Assembly (NCBI RefSeq): GCF_003641205.1
Contig: NZ_CP032762.1
Location: 4,980,001 to 5,044,000, forward strand
DNA length: 64,000 bases
Source of the DNA: Rhodococcus sp. P1Y
GTDB taxonomy: Bacteria; Actinomycetota; Actinomycetes; Mycobacteriales; Mycobacteriaceae
Reading direction: 5' to 3'
The notes under the pieces are model-generated. The model saw only the letters and a program-made list of their open reading frames with translations. It did not search any database and was not told the DNA's origin. A program made the translations under genes and the position numbers. Positions 1 through 8,766 of the stretch are shown one piece after another. Every line of letters starts with the position of its first letter. Position 1 is the first letter of the stretch.

Positions 1-1047
1 GACGGTGACGTCCTTGATGGTGCCCACCTCGTAGAGGGTCACCGTGGTCGGTCCGACGATCGCGCGGCCCGGCTCCACGTCGACGTTGGGTACGGGCAAG
101 CCGACCCGGGTCGACTCGGTAGCCACGATGGACCTCAGCTTGGCGGCCAACTCGGCGATCGGCGGAGGATCGTCGCTCGGAATGTACGAAATCCCCATTC
201 CGCCACCGAGATCGATCGTCGCGATCTGCGATGTCTTGTCGACGCCGAACTTCGACACGACGTCGCGCAGCAGACCGACGAGCTTGTGCGCAGCGAGTTC
301 GAACCCGTCGACCTCGAAGATCTGAGAACCGATGTGACTGTGCAGGCCTACCAGCCGTAGGTGGTCGGTCGCGAAGACTCGCTCGATGGCCTCCAGCGCA
401 GAGCCGTCCGCAAGTGAGAACCCGAATTTCTGATCCTCGTGCGCGGTCGCGATGAATTCGTGTGTGTGCGCCTCGACCCCGACAGTGACTCGGACCAGAA
501 CGTCCTGGACCACACCGTTGTCGGCGGCGACCGAGTCGAGTCGGTCGATCTCGATCATCGAGTCGAGGACGACGTGTTCGACTCCCGCACGGACTCCAGC
601 GATCAGCTCGTCAACCGATTTGTTGTTGCCGTGCATGGCAATTCGCTCGGCGGGAAATCCGGCTGCGAGCGCGATACCGAGTTCGCCGCCCGAGCACACG
701 TCGAGTGAGAGCCCCTCGTCGGCGACCCAGCGAGCGATCTCGCCGCACAAGAACGCCTTCGATGCGTAGTGCACGCGAGCGGGATCACCGAACGCCGCGG
801 CCATTTCCCGTGCGCGGGTCCGGAAGTCGTCTTCGTCGATCACGAAGAGCGGAGTTCCGTACTCGGCAGCGAGTTCGGTGACGGACACTCCCGCCAACCT
901 CACGACGTCGTCCTCGCCACGTTCTGCGTGTGCCGGCCAGACGTGAGCCGGAAGCGTCGTCATCTCCTGAGGCGATGCCGGACGCTCGGCGAGACCGTCC
1001 TTTGCCTGTACGTCCGCGTGTTTGGGGCCCGCCGGGTGCGCGCTCAC
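1..1047 (-). CDS. lysA: Diaminopimelate decarboxylase (3' part outside window)
   Basis: PLP-dependent fold-III decarboxylase that converts meso-diaminopimelate to L-lysine, the last lysine-pathway step. The 349 visible codons contain the PLP lysine in VHYASKAF, the HSHIGSQI motif, the phosphate-binding glycine loop GGGMGISY and EPGRAIVG. The gene runs off the left edge, so the C-terminal part with the second-subunit active-site residues is missing. A GTG start at 1047 is chosen because it overlaps the argS stop (GTGA, 4 bp), the usual sign of translational coupling. The argS-lysA order is common in Actinobacteria and is normally followed by hom-thrC-thrB, which would lie outside the window. 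Family assignment is secure; only the exact start is inferred. Confidence 0.95.
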   Translation of the reverse strand, partial: MSAHPAGPKHADVQAKDGLAERPASPQEMTTLPAHVWPAHAERGEDDVVRLAGVSVTELAAEYGTPLFVIDEDDFRTRAREMAAAFGDPARVHYASKAFLCGEIARWVADEGLSLDVCSGGELGIALAAGFPAERIAMHGNNKSVDELIAGVRAGVEHVVLDSMIEIDRLDSVAADNGVVQDVLVRVTVGVEAHTHEFIATAHEDQKFGFSLADGSALEAIERVFATDHLRLVGLHSHIGSQIFEVDGFELAAHKLVGLLRDVVSKFGVDKTSQIATIDLGGGMGISYIPSDDPPPIAELAAKLRSIVATESTRVGLPVPNVDVEPGRAIVGPTTVTLYEVGTIKDVTV

Positions 1048-2696
1048 ATGCGCTCCGGTGCACTGACGCCGAGCAGGGCAAGGCCGTTGGCCAGCACCTG
1101 TCGAGTTGCGTTGCCCAACGCCAATCGCGCGGTGTTCACTGGTCCCGGCTCCTCGTCTCCTTGTGGAAGTACCCTGCATGCGCCGTAGAACCGATGGTAG
1201 GCACCGGCCAACTCCTCCAGATACCGCGCGATCCGGTGGGGTTCCCGCAGTTCGGCGGCGCTGGCCACCACTCGCGGGTACTCCCCGATCGTCCTGATCA
1301 GTTCACCCTCTTGATCCTCGGTGAGCAGACCGAGGTCGGGGTTGTCGGCGCTGATGCCGAGTTCGGCGGCATTGCGTGCAAGCGACGCCAGCCGGGCGTG
1401 CGCGTATTGGACGTAGTAGACCGGGTTCTCATTGCTTGCGCTCGCCCACAGTTGCAGGTCGATGTCGATGCTCGAGTCGACCGAGGACCTCACCAGAACG
1501 TAGCGAGCGGCGTCGACACCGATGGCCTCGACGAGATCGTCGAGGGTGATGACGGTCCCGGCCCGCTTGCTCATCTTGACCGAGACACCGTCGCGCACCA
1601 GGTTGACCATCTGCCCGATGAGGACCTCGACGGTGTTCGGGTCGTCACCGAAGGCAGCAGCCGCGGCCTTGAGGCGACCGATGTATCCGTGGTGATCGGC
1701 GCCGAGCATGTAGATGCACAGGTCGAACCCGCGCTGACGCTTGTTCTGGAAGTAGGCGATGTCCCCGGCGATGTAGGCGGCGTTTCCGTCGCTTTTGACG
1801 ACAACGCGGTCCTTGTCGTCGCCGAAGTCAGTGCTCCGCAGCCACCAGGCGCCGTCCTCCTCGTACAAGCTTCCCGAGTTCTTCAGGAACTCGACACTCT
1901 TTTCGACGGCACCGGACTCGAACAGCGAGTTCTCGTGGAAGTAGACGTCGAAATCGACGCCGAACTCGTGCAGGTTCTTCTTGATCTGGTCGAACATGAG
2001 CTCGACGCCGATCGACCGGAACGTCTCGGCCTGGGCGACCTCCGACATCCCGAGAACCTCGGGGCTCTTCGCCACCACTTGCTGCGCGATCTCCTCGATG
2101 TACGCGCCCGCGTAGCCGTTCTCGGGGGCCGGCTCGCCCTTCGCCGCTGCGATCAACGAGCGACTGAACCGATCGATCTGCTCACCGTGGTCGTTGAAGT
2201 AGTACTCGCGTACCACCTCGGCCCCCTGGGCCGAGAGGATTCGGCCCAGTGCGTCGCCGACGGCAGCCCAGCGGGTGCCACCGAGGTGAATCGGACCCGT
2301 CGGGTTGGCGGAGACGAACTCCAGGTTGATCTTCGTGCCCTGCAGCGTCGCCGCCGAACCGTAGGCCGAGGCCTCAGCGATCGCTTGCGCCACGATGACA
2401 CCTTGCGCGTCGGCCGCCAAACGAATGTTGAGGAAGCCCGGACCTGCCACTTCGGCACTGGCGATGGACGGCTCTGCCGTCAACGCCTCGGCGAGCCACC
2501 CTGCGAAATCGCGAGGGTTGGCGCCCGCCTTCTTCGCGATCTGAAGGGCGACGTTCGTGGCGTAGTCGCCGTGTTCAGGGTTACGTGGACGTTCGACCGT
2601 CACCTTTTCAGGTAGTACGGACGCGTCGAGACTACGGTCGGCGAGCACCGTTGCAGCGGTCGCACGCAGTAGTTCGGCAAGGTCGGCGGGAGTCAC
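1044..2696 (-). CDS. argS: Arginyl-tRNA synthetase
   Basis: Class I aminoacyl-tRNA synthetase charging tRNA-Arg in the cytoplasm. The 550-residue length is normal for the family. The HIGH signature appears as GPIHLGG near residue 125, and the KMSK loop as VKMSKRAG in the middle of the protein. The C-terminal anticodon-binding domain ends [11 protein letters not shown]. The open frame continues upstream to 2780, but the extra residues are low-complexity basic; the GTG at 2696 gives [12 protein letters not shown], the usual beginning. It is followed by lysA with a 4-bp overlap. The divergent neighbour is the DUF3105 gene, so the 213-bp gap 2697-2909 must hold both promoters; I could not pick a convincing -10/-35 pair there. 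Confidence 0.97.
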   Translation of the reverse strand: MTPADLAELLRATAATVLADRSLDASVLPEKVTVERPRNPEHGDYATNVALQIAKKAGANPRDFAGWLAEALTAEPSIASAEVAGPGFLNIRLAADAQGVIVAQAIAEASAYGSAATLQGTKINLEFVSANPTGPIHLGGTRWAAVGDALGRILSAQGAEVVREYYFNDHGEQIDRFSRSLIAAAKGEPAPENGYAGAYIEEIAQQVVAKSPEVLGMSEVAQAETFRSIGVELMFDQIKKNLHEFGVDFDVYFHENSLFESGAVEKSVEFLKNSGSLYEEDGAWWLRSTDFGDDKDRVVVKSDGNAAYIAGDIAYFQNKRQRGFDLCIYMLGADHHGYIGRLKAAAAAFGDDPNTVEVLIGQMVNLVRDGVSVKMSKRAGTVITLDDLVEAIGVDAARYVLVRSSVDSSIDIDLQLWASASNENPVYYVQYAHARLASLARNAAELGISADNPDLGLLTEDQEGELIRTIGEYPRVVASAAELREPHRIARYLEELAGAYHRFYGACRVLPQGDEEPGPVNTARLALGNATRQVLANGLALLGVSAPERM

Positions 2697-2909
2697 AGGT
2701 GTCCATCCTATGGTCTCGAGCGCAGCCAGTTGCCATCGACGTACCCGGCCCGCGAACTTGTCTCCACCGCGACACCTCAAAGCGTGCGCTCAGCTAGGGA
2801 CCGTACAGTAAGGGCGCTCTGCGGTCGCGTCGGAAATGGATCGCGGAAACATTCGTACAGCGCGTGCGCCCAGGGCGCACCTCCGACAACCGAAAGAGCG
2901 ACGACAGCG

Positions 2910-3833
2910 ATGCCCACGGGTTCCAATACCGGCGGTCGAGACAACAAATCGGCAGCCAAGGCCAACAAGGCGATCAAAGCAACCAAGAAGAAGAGTGGCG
3001 TCCCCGCCACCAGGAAGTCCGGCGTACCGTCCGGGCGACAGATTCCATGGTTTGCCATCGGCGCCGGAATCATCGTCGTCGGCCTCATCGCTGTCCTGGC
3101 CATCAATCTGTTCCCCAAGTATCAGGATCGCGCCGAAGCACAGCGCTGGGAACCGAGCGAAAGCAACCAGGATCCGTCGACGGCTATTGCCGATGTAGCT
3201 GTCCAGGAGTACCCGGCAGCCCTGCACGTGGCGCCGACACAACGCGTTGCGTACGACCAGAGCCCTCCCTTCGGTGGACCGCACGACGCGACGTGGGCAA
3301 CGTGCACCGGCATCGTCTACCCGGACGCGATCCGCACCGAAAACGCTGTGCACTCGCTCGAACACGGCGCCATTTGGATCACCTACAACCCGGACGAGTT
3401 GTCCGAGGACCAGATCAACACGCTGGCCGACAAGGTCGACGGTGAGACCTACACGCTGATGTCCCCGTACCCGGGCCAGGACACCCCGGTGTCGCTGCAA
3501 TCGTGGGGCCACCAGCTCAAGGTCGACAGTGCCGACGACGATCGCGTCGACCAGTTCATCTCGGCGCTGCGACTCAATCGGTACCAGTACCCCGAGGTCG
3601 GCGCGAGTTGCGCGACGGTCCCCGGCGGCGGCTTCGATCCCGACAACCCACCGCCCTTCGACGCTACGGCGCCCGGTGCGGATGCTGTTCCGATGGACGG
3701 CGGCGGCATCACTCCCGACGCCAGCGAGACCGGGGCCGCGGGCGGCCTCCCCGCTGGCCTTCCCTCCGGTCTTCAGCTCCCGAGCGACATGCAGATCCCA
3801 GCCGGTGTTCCGGCGCCGGCCCCCGCTCCGTGA
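2910..3833 (+). CDS. DUF3105 membrane-anchored protein
   Basis: A 307-residue protein of the DUF3105 family. A Lys/Ala-rich cytoplasmic N-terminus (residues 1-44) precedes one transmembrane helix (about 45-68). The extracytoplasmic domain has the family hallmarks NAVHSLEHGAIWITY and SWGHQLKVD, whose conserved His residues suggest a metal site. The C-terminal 60 residues are rich in Pro/Gly/Ala. The frame is open further upstream (to 2730), but the ATG at 2910 starts the conserved MPTGSNTGGRD segment. The stop codon shares one base with the next start (TGATG), so it is co-translated with the DUF305 gene. The function of DUF3105 is not established; pairing with DUF305, which binds metals in some homologues, hints at a shared surface role. 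Confidence 0.85.
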   Translation: MPTGSNTGGRDNKSAAKANKAIKATKKKSGVPATRKSGVPSGRQIPWFAIGAGIIVVGLIAVLAINLFPKYQDRAEAQRWEPSESNQDPSTAIADVAVQEYPAALHVAPTQRVAYDQSPPFGGPHDATWATCTGIVYPDAIRTENAVHSLEHGAIWITYNPDELSEDQINTLADKVDGETYTLMSPYPGQDTPVSLQSWGHQLKVDSADDDRVDQFISALRLNRYQYPEVGASCATVPGGGFDPDNPPPFDATAPGADAVPMDGGGITPDASETGAAGGLPAGLPSGLQLPSDMQIPAGVPAPAPAP

Positions 3834-4519
3834 TGGCGGTCGACAGAGAACGAGCGAGAATCGGCAGACCACAGCTGGTGGCGCTGCTGGCTCTCGGCGT
3901 CGTTGCCGCCGTGGCCATCGGGTTCGCGCTGGGTTTCCTGGCCCGAACCACTGTCCTCGGCGGCAACGATTCGAATCCGGCCGCGGACTCGGTGGATGTC
4001 GGCTTCGCACAGGACATGTCGGTCCATCATCAGCAGGCGATCGACATGTCGTCCATCGCGATGACCAATGCCGTCGACCCGCTGGTGCGGAATCTGGCGT
4101 TCGACATGCTGACGTCGCAGCAGAACCAGGTCGGCCAGATGCAGGGTTGGTTGGCGATCTGGGACCGCGCCGCCGTCGGATCCGACGGATACATGGGGTG
4201 GATGTCGGCCGACGAGCATGGGCACTCGATGTCGTCGATGGCGAACGACTCCGGCGGTCCCGTCGCCGCCATGCCAGGAATGGCCTCGACGGACGAACTC
4301 GCCGCGTTGCGACAGGCAACCGGTCCTGCCGTCGACGTCATGTTTCTGCAACTGATGCTTCGCCACCACGAGGGTGGACTGTCGATGATGGAGTACGCAT
4401 CCGATCACGCCGAGACACCTGCGCTGAAACAATTGGCGGCGAAGATGATCTCCACGCAGCAGGGCGAATCGACGCTCATGACCCAGATGTTGACCGAGAA
4501 GGGCGCCCAGCCGCTCTGA
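3833..4519 (+). CDS. DUF305 membrane-anchored four-helix protein
   Basis: A 228-residue protein with an N-terminal transmembrane helix (about residues 15-38) followed by a DUF305 ferritin-like helical bundle. Both halves of the domain show the hallmark His/Met-rich helices, DMSVHHQQAIDMS and LMLRHHEGGLSMM, facing each other as in metal- or copper-binding members. A Met/His-rich linker (around residues 125-145) adds to that impression. The start ATG overlaps the DUF3105 stop by one base, so the two form an operon. The long inverted repeat that follows the stop immediately is its likely terminator. A specific metal or physiological role cannot be read from the sequence. Confidence 0.87.
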   Translation: MAVDRERARIGRPQLVALLALGVVAAVAIGFALGFLARTTVLGGNDSNPAADSVDVGFAQDMSVHHQQAIDMSSIAMTNAVDPLVRNLAFDMLTSQQNQVGQMQGWLAIWDRAAVGSDGYMGWMSADEHGHSMSSMANDSGGPVAAMPGMASTDELAALRQATGPAVDVMFLQLMLRHHEGGLSMMEYASDHAETPALKQLAAKMISTQQGESTLMTQMLTEKGAQPL

Positions 4520-4591
4520 TGCGGCTTCGCCGCCCGTGAGTGGGTAATGACAGAGGGACGTAACTACGCGCGCACGGGCGGCGAAGCCGCA
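4520..4591. terminator. Long inverted repeat, probable terminator and member of a dispersed family
   Basis: Perfect 19-bp arms, TGCGGCTTCGCCGCCCGTG at 4520-4538 and its reverse complement at 4573-4591, are separated by 34 bp. Each arm contains its own small hairpin GCGGC-TTC-GCCGC. It begins on the base after the DUF305 stop codon. The segment GCGCGCACGGGCGGCGAAGC (within 4568-4590) recurs at 21065-21087. The remaining 4592-4677 before the tRNA holds no gene that I can see. Confidence 0.7.
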
Positions 4592-4677
4592 AAACCAGGT
4601 GCGGTTTCAGGTGACAGTTGCAATGCGCTAGTCTTGGAGCCGCCCAACAGGCACGCCGAATTTTGTTCGTTCGGCGG

Positions 4678-4750
4678 GCCCCCGTAGCTCAGGGGATAGA
4701 GCGTTCGCCTCCGGAGCGAAAGGCCGCAGGTTCGAATCCTGCCGGGGGCA
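4678..4750 (+). tRNA. tRNA-Arg (anticodon CCG)
   Basis: A 73-nt cloverleaf. The acceptor stem GCCCCCG pairs with CGGGGGC, the D-stem is GCTC/GAGC, the anticodon arm is TTCGC-CTCCGGA-GCGAA with CCG at the anticodon, and the T-arm is GCAGG-TTCGAAT-CCTGC. The discriminator base is A and CCA is not encoded. It reads CGG codons, which are common in this GC-rich genome. Confidence 0.97.
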
Positions 4751-4784
4751 CACATATCTGCGTGACGGTGCAAGAATTACCCAC

Positions 4785-5681
4785 GTGTCCGACGCCGAAT
4801 TCGATGATGCCGAACTCGACGACGTCGCTTCCGAGTTGTACGCACACGATCCGGCCGAGTTCGTCACTGCCCGGAAGACCGCCGCAGCAGCAGCCAAGGA
4901 CGCCGGGAATCGCGCACTGGCGACGGCGATCGGCAAGTTGCGCAAGCCCACCACCGTCGGGTGGATGGTCAACCTTCTCGTCCGGCACGAGCCCGAGGAC
5001 ATCGCGGACCTGTTCGATCTCGGCGACCGACTGCGCGACGCTCAGCGACGTTCCTCGACAGGCGATCTGCGGGAATTGTCCTCCGATCGCCAGAAATCGA
5101 TTCGCGCATTGACCGCCCGCGCCGTCGACATCGCTCGTGAGCATGGCCGCTCCGCCACCGACGATGCTGCGCGCGAGGTCGGCCAGACTCTGGGTGCGGC
5201 CCTGGCTGATCCCGAGGTAGCCGAGCGTGTGCGCGGTGGCCGTGTCGTGACGGCCGAATCGTACAGCGGCTTCGGCCCGGCTGTGCTTGCGTTGGCGCCG
5301 GACCCCGATGCATCTCGACCTGATGCATCTCGACCCGGCGTATCCGAACCCGACGCCTCCGAGGAGGATCCCCGTGATGCTGAGGCACTTGCCGAGGCCG
5401 AGCGGGATCTCGACGACGCACGCCAGGACGAAGACGCCGCACGCGAGCAGGCCGAGTCAGCGGCAGCAAGCGCTGAAGAGGCGGCTGCGCGGTTGTCCGA
5501 GATAAAGCAGAAGTTGACGAGCCTGCGCGCCGAACTGCACGAAACCGAAGCACTCGAAGCAGACGCGCGAAAGAACGAGAAGTCGAGCGAGCGTGAATCT
5601 CGCCGTCTGCGAAGGATTCTGACCGACGCGCAAGCGAGGACGGCGGAACTGGAGAAAACGACGAAGAAACTTCGGAGCTAG
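4785..5681 (+). CDS. Hypothetical coiled-coil protein
   Basis: A 298-residue acidic protein starting at GTG 4785, only 34 bp after the tRNA-Arg. Residues 1-150 form an alpha-helical region with PTTVGWMVNLLVRHEPEDI. A spacer near 170-195 contains repeated DASRPDASRPG. The last 110 residues are an uninterrupted Glu/Ala/Arg-rich coiled coil. No signal peptide or membrane segment is visible and I recognise no named domain. It converges on the MerR gene, and the two stop codons overlap by 4 bp. Such tRNA-adjacent coiled-coil proteins occur in other actinobacteria; no function is proposed. Confidence 0.8.
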   Translation: MSDAEFDDAELDDVASELYAHDPAEFVTARKTAAAAAKDAGNRALATAIGKLRKPTTVGWMVNLLVRHEPEDIADLFDLGDRLRDAQRRSSTGDLRELSSDRQKSIRALTARAVDIAREHGRSATDDAAREVGQTLGAALADPEVAERVRGGRVVTAESYSGFGPAVLALAPDPDASRPDASRPGVSEPDASEEDPRDAEALAEAERDLDDARQDEDAAREQAESAAASAEEAAARLSEIKQKLTSLRAELHETEALEADARKNEKSSERESRRLRRILTDAQARTAELEKTTKKLRS

Positions 5682-6382
5682 CGTCCGCACAGGTACGTGT
5701 TCAATTCAGCTGCGCCGGTGAGCATTGCCCGACCGCGTTGCGACAACCCGTTGTGCCAGTCGGTCAGTACGCCCCGAAGTGGCTCGATACCTCCCGCGGT
5801 TCGTATTTCGGACAGAATCGGCTCGATCTGTTCGAGAAGGTAGCCACCTCTCCTCAGCTGGCGGGTCACCTGGGCGTCGCGCACGGCGCTCGCGGTGTAG
5901 AGGCGATAGCCGGTCTGCCGATCGCGTATCGGTCGAATCAGGCCAGCGCGCTCCCACTTTCGTAGGGTCGCCGGCTCGATTCCCAGCTTGTGCGCGAGTG
6001 GTCCGATGAACATGCCGCTGGGCTCAGCATGCCGTGGGCTCGGTGACGCGAGCTCGGCAAGCGCCCTCTCGACAGCTCGGAGGGTGCCGCGATCTTCGAG
6101 CAATCGGGCGTGAGCGTCGTCGATGATGCTCAACGCCTCGTCGAGGTTTCCCGCGTTCACTGCGCGCATGATCGACGTCGACGCCTGATGACCATGGCCG
6201 GGAATCAACGCCAGAAACGAACGGAGGGCCTGCGCGTGCAGCGCTGTGTACGTCCGGTAGCCGGCGGCCGAGCGCTCGGCGGTGGGCAGAACTCCCGCGT
6301 CCTCGTAGTTTCGTACCGCCTGGGTGGACAGCCCGTGCTCGCGCGCGAGGTCGACCGGACGAAGGTGTTGAGGGTTTTGCAC
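5678..6382 (-). CDS. MerR-family regulator with two HTH domains
   Basis: A 234-residue DNA-binding protein with two MerR-type winged-helix units. The first is PVDLAREHGLSTQAVRNYED...GYRTY near the N-terminus. The second, GPLAHKLGIEPATLRKWER...GYRLY, starts about residue 125 (TioE-like architecture). No Cys cluster for metal sensing is present. A start at GTG 6382 places the first HTH at the N-terminus; a TTG at 6427 would add 15 residues and cannot be excluded. It is divergent from the erythromycin-esterase-like gene. That pairing, and the dyad at the esterase start, suggest it controls the esterase and responds to a small organic ligand. The ligand is unknown. Confidence 0.88.
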   Translation of the reverse strand: MQNPQHLRPVDLAREHGLSTQAVRNYEDAGVLPTAERSAAGYRTYTALHAQALRSFLALIPGHGHQASTSIMRAVNAGNLDEALSIIDDAHARLLEDRGTLRAVERALAELASPSPRHAEPSGMFIGPLAHKLGIEPATLRKWERAGLIRPIRDRQTGYRLYTASAVRDAQVTRQLRRGGYLLEQIEPILSEIRTAGGIEPLRGVLTDWHNGLSQRGRAMLTGAAELNTYLCGR

Positions 6383-6429
6383 CGTTTGACCGCCGTACTC
6401 GTCCCGAAGTCTCAATGGAAAGTTCAACG

Positions 6430-6445
6430 ATACCGTTCAAGGTAT
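6430..6445. promoter_or_regulatory. Candidate MerR operator / leaderless promoter of esterase
   Basis: The inverted repeat ATACC-GTTCAA-GGTAT overlaps the esterase start codon (ATG 6444). GTTCAA also occurs as a direct repeat at 6422-6427. TACCGT at 6431-6436 fits an actinobacterial -10 (TAnnnT) seven bases before the ATG, so the esterase mRNA may be leaderless. This is inference from sequence only. Confidence 0.4.
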
Positions 6446-7676
6446 GCCTGCATCGCCGATAGAGTCCATCCGTTCCATCGATGCCCAGGCGTTGATGGAG
6501 TTGTTTTCCACTCGGCCGCGACTCTTCGCAATCGGTGAACCGACCCATGGGGCCGAAGCGCTGCTCCAACTGCGCAACGAGGTCTTCCGACAGCTCGTCG
6601 AAGGGCACGACTACCGCATCATCGCTCTCGAAAGCGACTGCGTGCTGGGCGTGACGGTAGACGATTACGTCTGTTCCGGCATCGGCAGTCTCGATGAGGT
6701 CATGGAGAACGGATTCAGTCACGAGTGGGGTCTGCTGGCGGGCAACCGCGCACTCGTGCAGTGGATGCGCGAATACAACGACGGGCGAGAAGCATCGATG
6801 CGAGTTCGGTTCGCGGGATTCGACGGTCCACTGGAAATGTCCGCTGCCGCGAGCCCCCGAGTGTCACTGTGTGCTCTGCATTCCTATTTGGCCGAGTGGG
6901 TGAACGCCGACCTGTTGCCTGTCACCGCCGAGACCCTCGATGGATTGATCGGAGACGACAGGCAGTGGACCGATCCCGAGGCCATGATGGACCCGTCGAA
7001 ATCCATCGGCCGAAGTGCGCACGCAATCGATTTGCGCGTTCTCGCAGACGATCTGGTTGACCTTCTCTTCTCGCAAGCGCCTGATCTACGGAGGAAGACG
7101 ACCGGCCCGGCGTGGGATCGCGCGTGCCTGCACGGCCGCACTGCGACAGGATTGCTCCGATATCACTACTGGATGGCCGACGATTCAGCTGCCCGGATGG
7201 CACGCCTGTGCGGGTTGCGAGACTCGATGATGGCCGCCAACCTACTCGCTCTCACCGAGAAGGCCCCTACCCTCGTCTACGCTCACAACAGCCATCTGCA
7301 GCGGCAACGAAGCAGGATGCAGATGTGGCAAGGGCCCATCGAGTGGTGGTGTGCCGGCGCTGTGGTCAGCGCCGAATTGAACGACGACTATGGCTTTGTC
7401 CCAACCGCATTGGGCACAATGCACCACCACGACGTGGGCACTCCGTCGCCGGACACGCTCGAGGGACTCCTCTATGCGATGCCGGGAGACCGATTCTTGG
7501 TCGATACGCACTCGTTGTCGGCGGCACTCGGCGACACGCTGCCGAACACTCGCACGTCGTCGTGGTTCGGATACGCACCGATCGATCCTGCTCAGCTGGC
7601 CGAGTTCAACGGACTCCTCTTCGTCAAGGATGCGTCTCGACCTACCGACGAATCGTCTTTTCGATCGGCTCGATGA
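6444..7676 (+). CDS. Erythromycin esterase-like hydrolase
   Basis: A 410-residue member of the erythromycin esterase (EreA/EreB) superfamily. GEPTHG at residues 31-36 carries the catalytic-type histidine, followed by an ALESD segment. A central helical domain contains MEYNDGREA-like and YAHNSHLQR segments, the latter with a conserved His. EreA/EreB enzymes open the macrolide lactone, but most chromosomal homologues have unknown substrates, so resistance should not be assumed. There is no signal peptide. It is divergent from a two-HTH MerR regulator. Its last 35 bp overlap the 3' end of cysQ on the opposite strand, so the two transcripts share complementary tails. Confidence 0.85.
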   Translation: MPASPIESIRSIDAQALMELFSTRPRLFAIGEPTHGAEALLQLRNEVFRQLVEGHDYRIIALESDCVLGVTVDDYVCSGIGSLDEVMENGFSHEWGLLAGNRALVQWMREYNDGREASMRVRFAGFDGPLEMSAAASPRVSLCALHSYLAEWVNADLLPVTAETLDGLIGDDRQWTDPEAMMDPSKSIGRSAHAIDLRVLADDLVDLLFSQAPDLRRKTTGPAWDRACLHGRTATGLLRYHYWMADDSAARMARLCGLRDSMMAANLLALTEKAPTLVYAHNSHLQRQRSRMQMWQGPIEWWCAGAVVSAELNDDYGFVPTALGTMHHHDVGTPSPDTLEGLLYAMPGDRFLVDTHSLSAALGDTLPNTRTSSWFGYAPIDPAQLAEFNGLLFVKDASRPTDESSFRSAR

Positions 7677-8766
7677 TCGCGGTGATGGCCGTGATATCGC
7701 CGGCCGGGATGAAAAAATGTTCGGTGATCGACACGGTGAGTCCGCCGTCGAGATCCAATAGATAGCGCGCAACCACGCTGGTGTCCCACTCCTTGATGTC
7801 CAGATCGCGAACAGCGGTGATGGGAATGTACTGCGGACCGTGTTCGAGATCGTTTCTGATGAACTGACCTGTCTCACCGGTGATCTGGCCGTTCTCGACG
7901 CGCCGGCAGTTCTCGGACAGACGGAGCTTGGTGGCATCGTGGCTCTGCAGCGCCTTCACATACTCGCGCGCCATCGCGACCCGGCCGGTGTCGGCCTCAC
8001 GCGTTGCGTGACGGGCTATTCCGCGCAGCAGCGGTTCGGCGAGTTCGGGCCTGCAGATCAAGAGATCCGGCAGGTAGGGGTGAGACCGGTTGTACAGCAA
8101 CGGAGAACCGTCTATCCGGGAGCAGTGGAGGCCTGCCGCCAGGGCTACGCCCACCGGCGCCGCCGAGTCCCACTCCCACTGCCCACCGGAGTGGACGTAG
8201 GCGTCGACCTCTCCCCGCACCACCGCCATGGCTTTGGCCCCCGCCGACCCCATCGTGACGACCTCACCCTCGACATCGGCGGCCAACTGCTCGATGTAGT
8301 AGGGCGGCCGGCTGTCGCTCACGACAAGCTTCGGTCGCCCGTCAGGCGGCGGCAGGCTCGGGATGGCCGCGGTGGAGTACACGACGCCGAGAGCTGGTTG
8401 AGCGACCGCGGACGCGGTCATGCCCGTCTCGGCCTCCCACAATCCGACGTGCACCGCCCAGTCGCCGCGCCCAGCGATCCCGTATTCACGCGAGCCGTCG
8501 AGCGGGTCGATGATCCACACCCTGCGCGCATCGAGCCTGCTCAGGTCGTCAGCGGACTCCTCGGACAGGACAGCGTCCGCTGACCGCTCCGACGCGAGCC
8601 TGCTGAGGATGTAGGTGTTGGCTTCGGCATCTCCGAGCCGGCCGAGTTCACGGCCTTCGGTCCTACCGCTCTCCCTCTCGCGCACGTCGAGCAGGAGCTG
8701 ACCTGCGGCTTCGGCGACGTCGGCGGCGAACTGTGCGTCGTCTTCAGGCGTAAAGGCTGCGCTCAC
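7642..8766 (-). CDS. cysQ: CysQ-type 3'(2'),5'-bisphosphate nucleotidase with C-terminal extra domain
   Basis: The N-terminal ~260 residues are an inositol-monophosphatase-fold CysQ. They contain the metal-binding motifs SEES (68-71) and DPLDGS (87-92) and the later [15 protein letters not shown]. CysQ hydrolyses 3'-phosphoadenosine 5'-phosphate (PAP), the by-product of sulfotransferases, and can also act on PAPS. The GTG start overlaps the cysNC stop by 4 bp (GTGA), making this the third gene of the operon. Unusually the protein is 374 residues long: about 110 residues follow the phosphatase fold. They include [15 protein letters not shown] and resemble DUF8021/SnoaL-like beta-sheet domains. 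Ordinary CysQ proteins are about 250-280 residues. The extension's role is unknown. Confidence 0.9.
   Translation of the reverse strand: MSAAFTPEDDAQFAADVAEAAGQLLLDVRERESGRTEGRELGRLGDAEANTYILSRLASERSADAVLSEESADDLSRLDARRVWIIDPLDGSREYGIAGRGDWAVHVGLWEAETGMTASAVAQPALGVVYSTAAIPSLPPPDGRPKLVVSDSRPPYYIEQLAADVEGEVVTMGSAGAKAMAVVRGEVDAYVHSGGQWEWDSAAPVGVALAAGLHCSRIDGSPLLYNRSHPYLPDLLICRPELAEPLLRGIARHATREADTGRVAMAREYVKALQSHDATKLRLSENCRRVENGQITGETGQFIRNDLEHGPQYIPITAVRDLDIKEWDTSVVARYLLDLDGGLTVSITEHFFIPAGDITAITAIIEPIEKTIRR

Noticed and set aside
930..2615. 561-codon plus-strand open frame opposite argS
   Set aside because: It mirrors the argS codon pattern, has no recognisable domain and no start context; argS is certain.
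6444..7676. Calling the esterase a macrolide-resistance gene
   Set aside because: Only superfamily motifs are visible; chromosomal homologues are mostly of unknown substrate.
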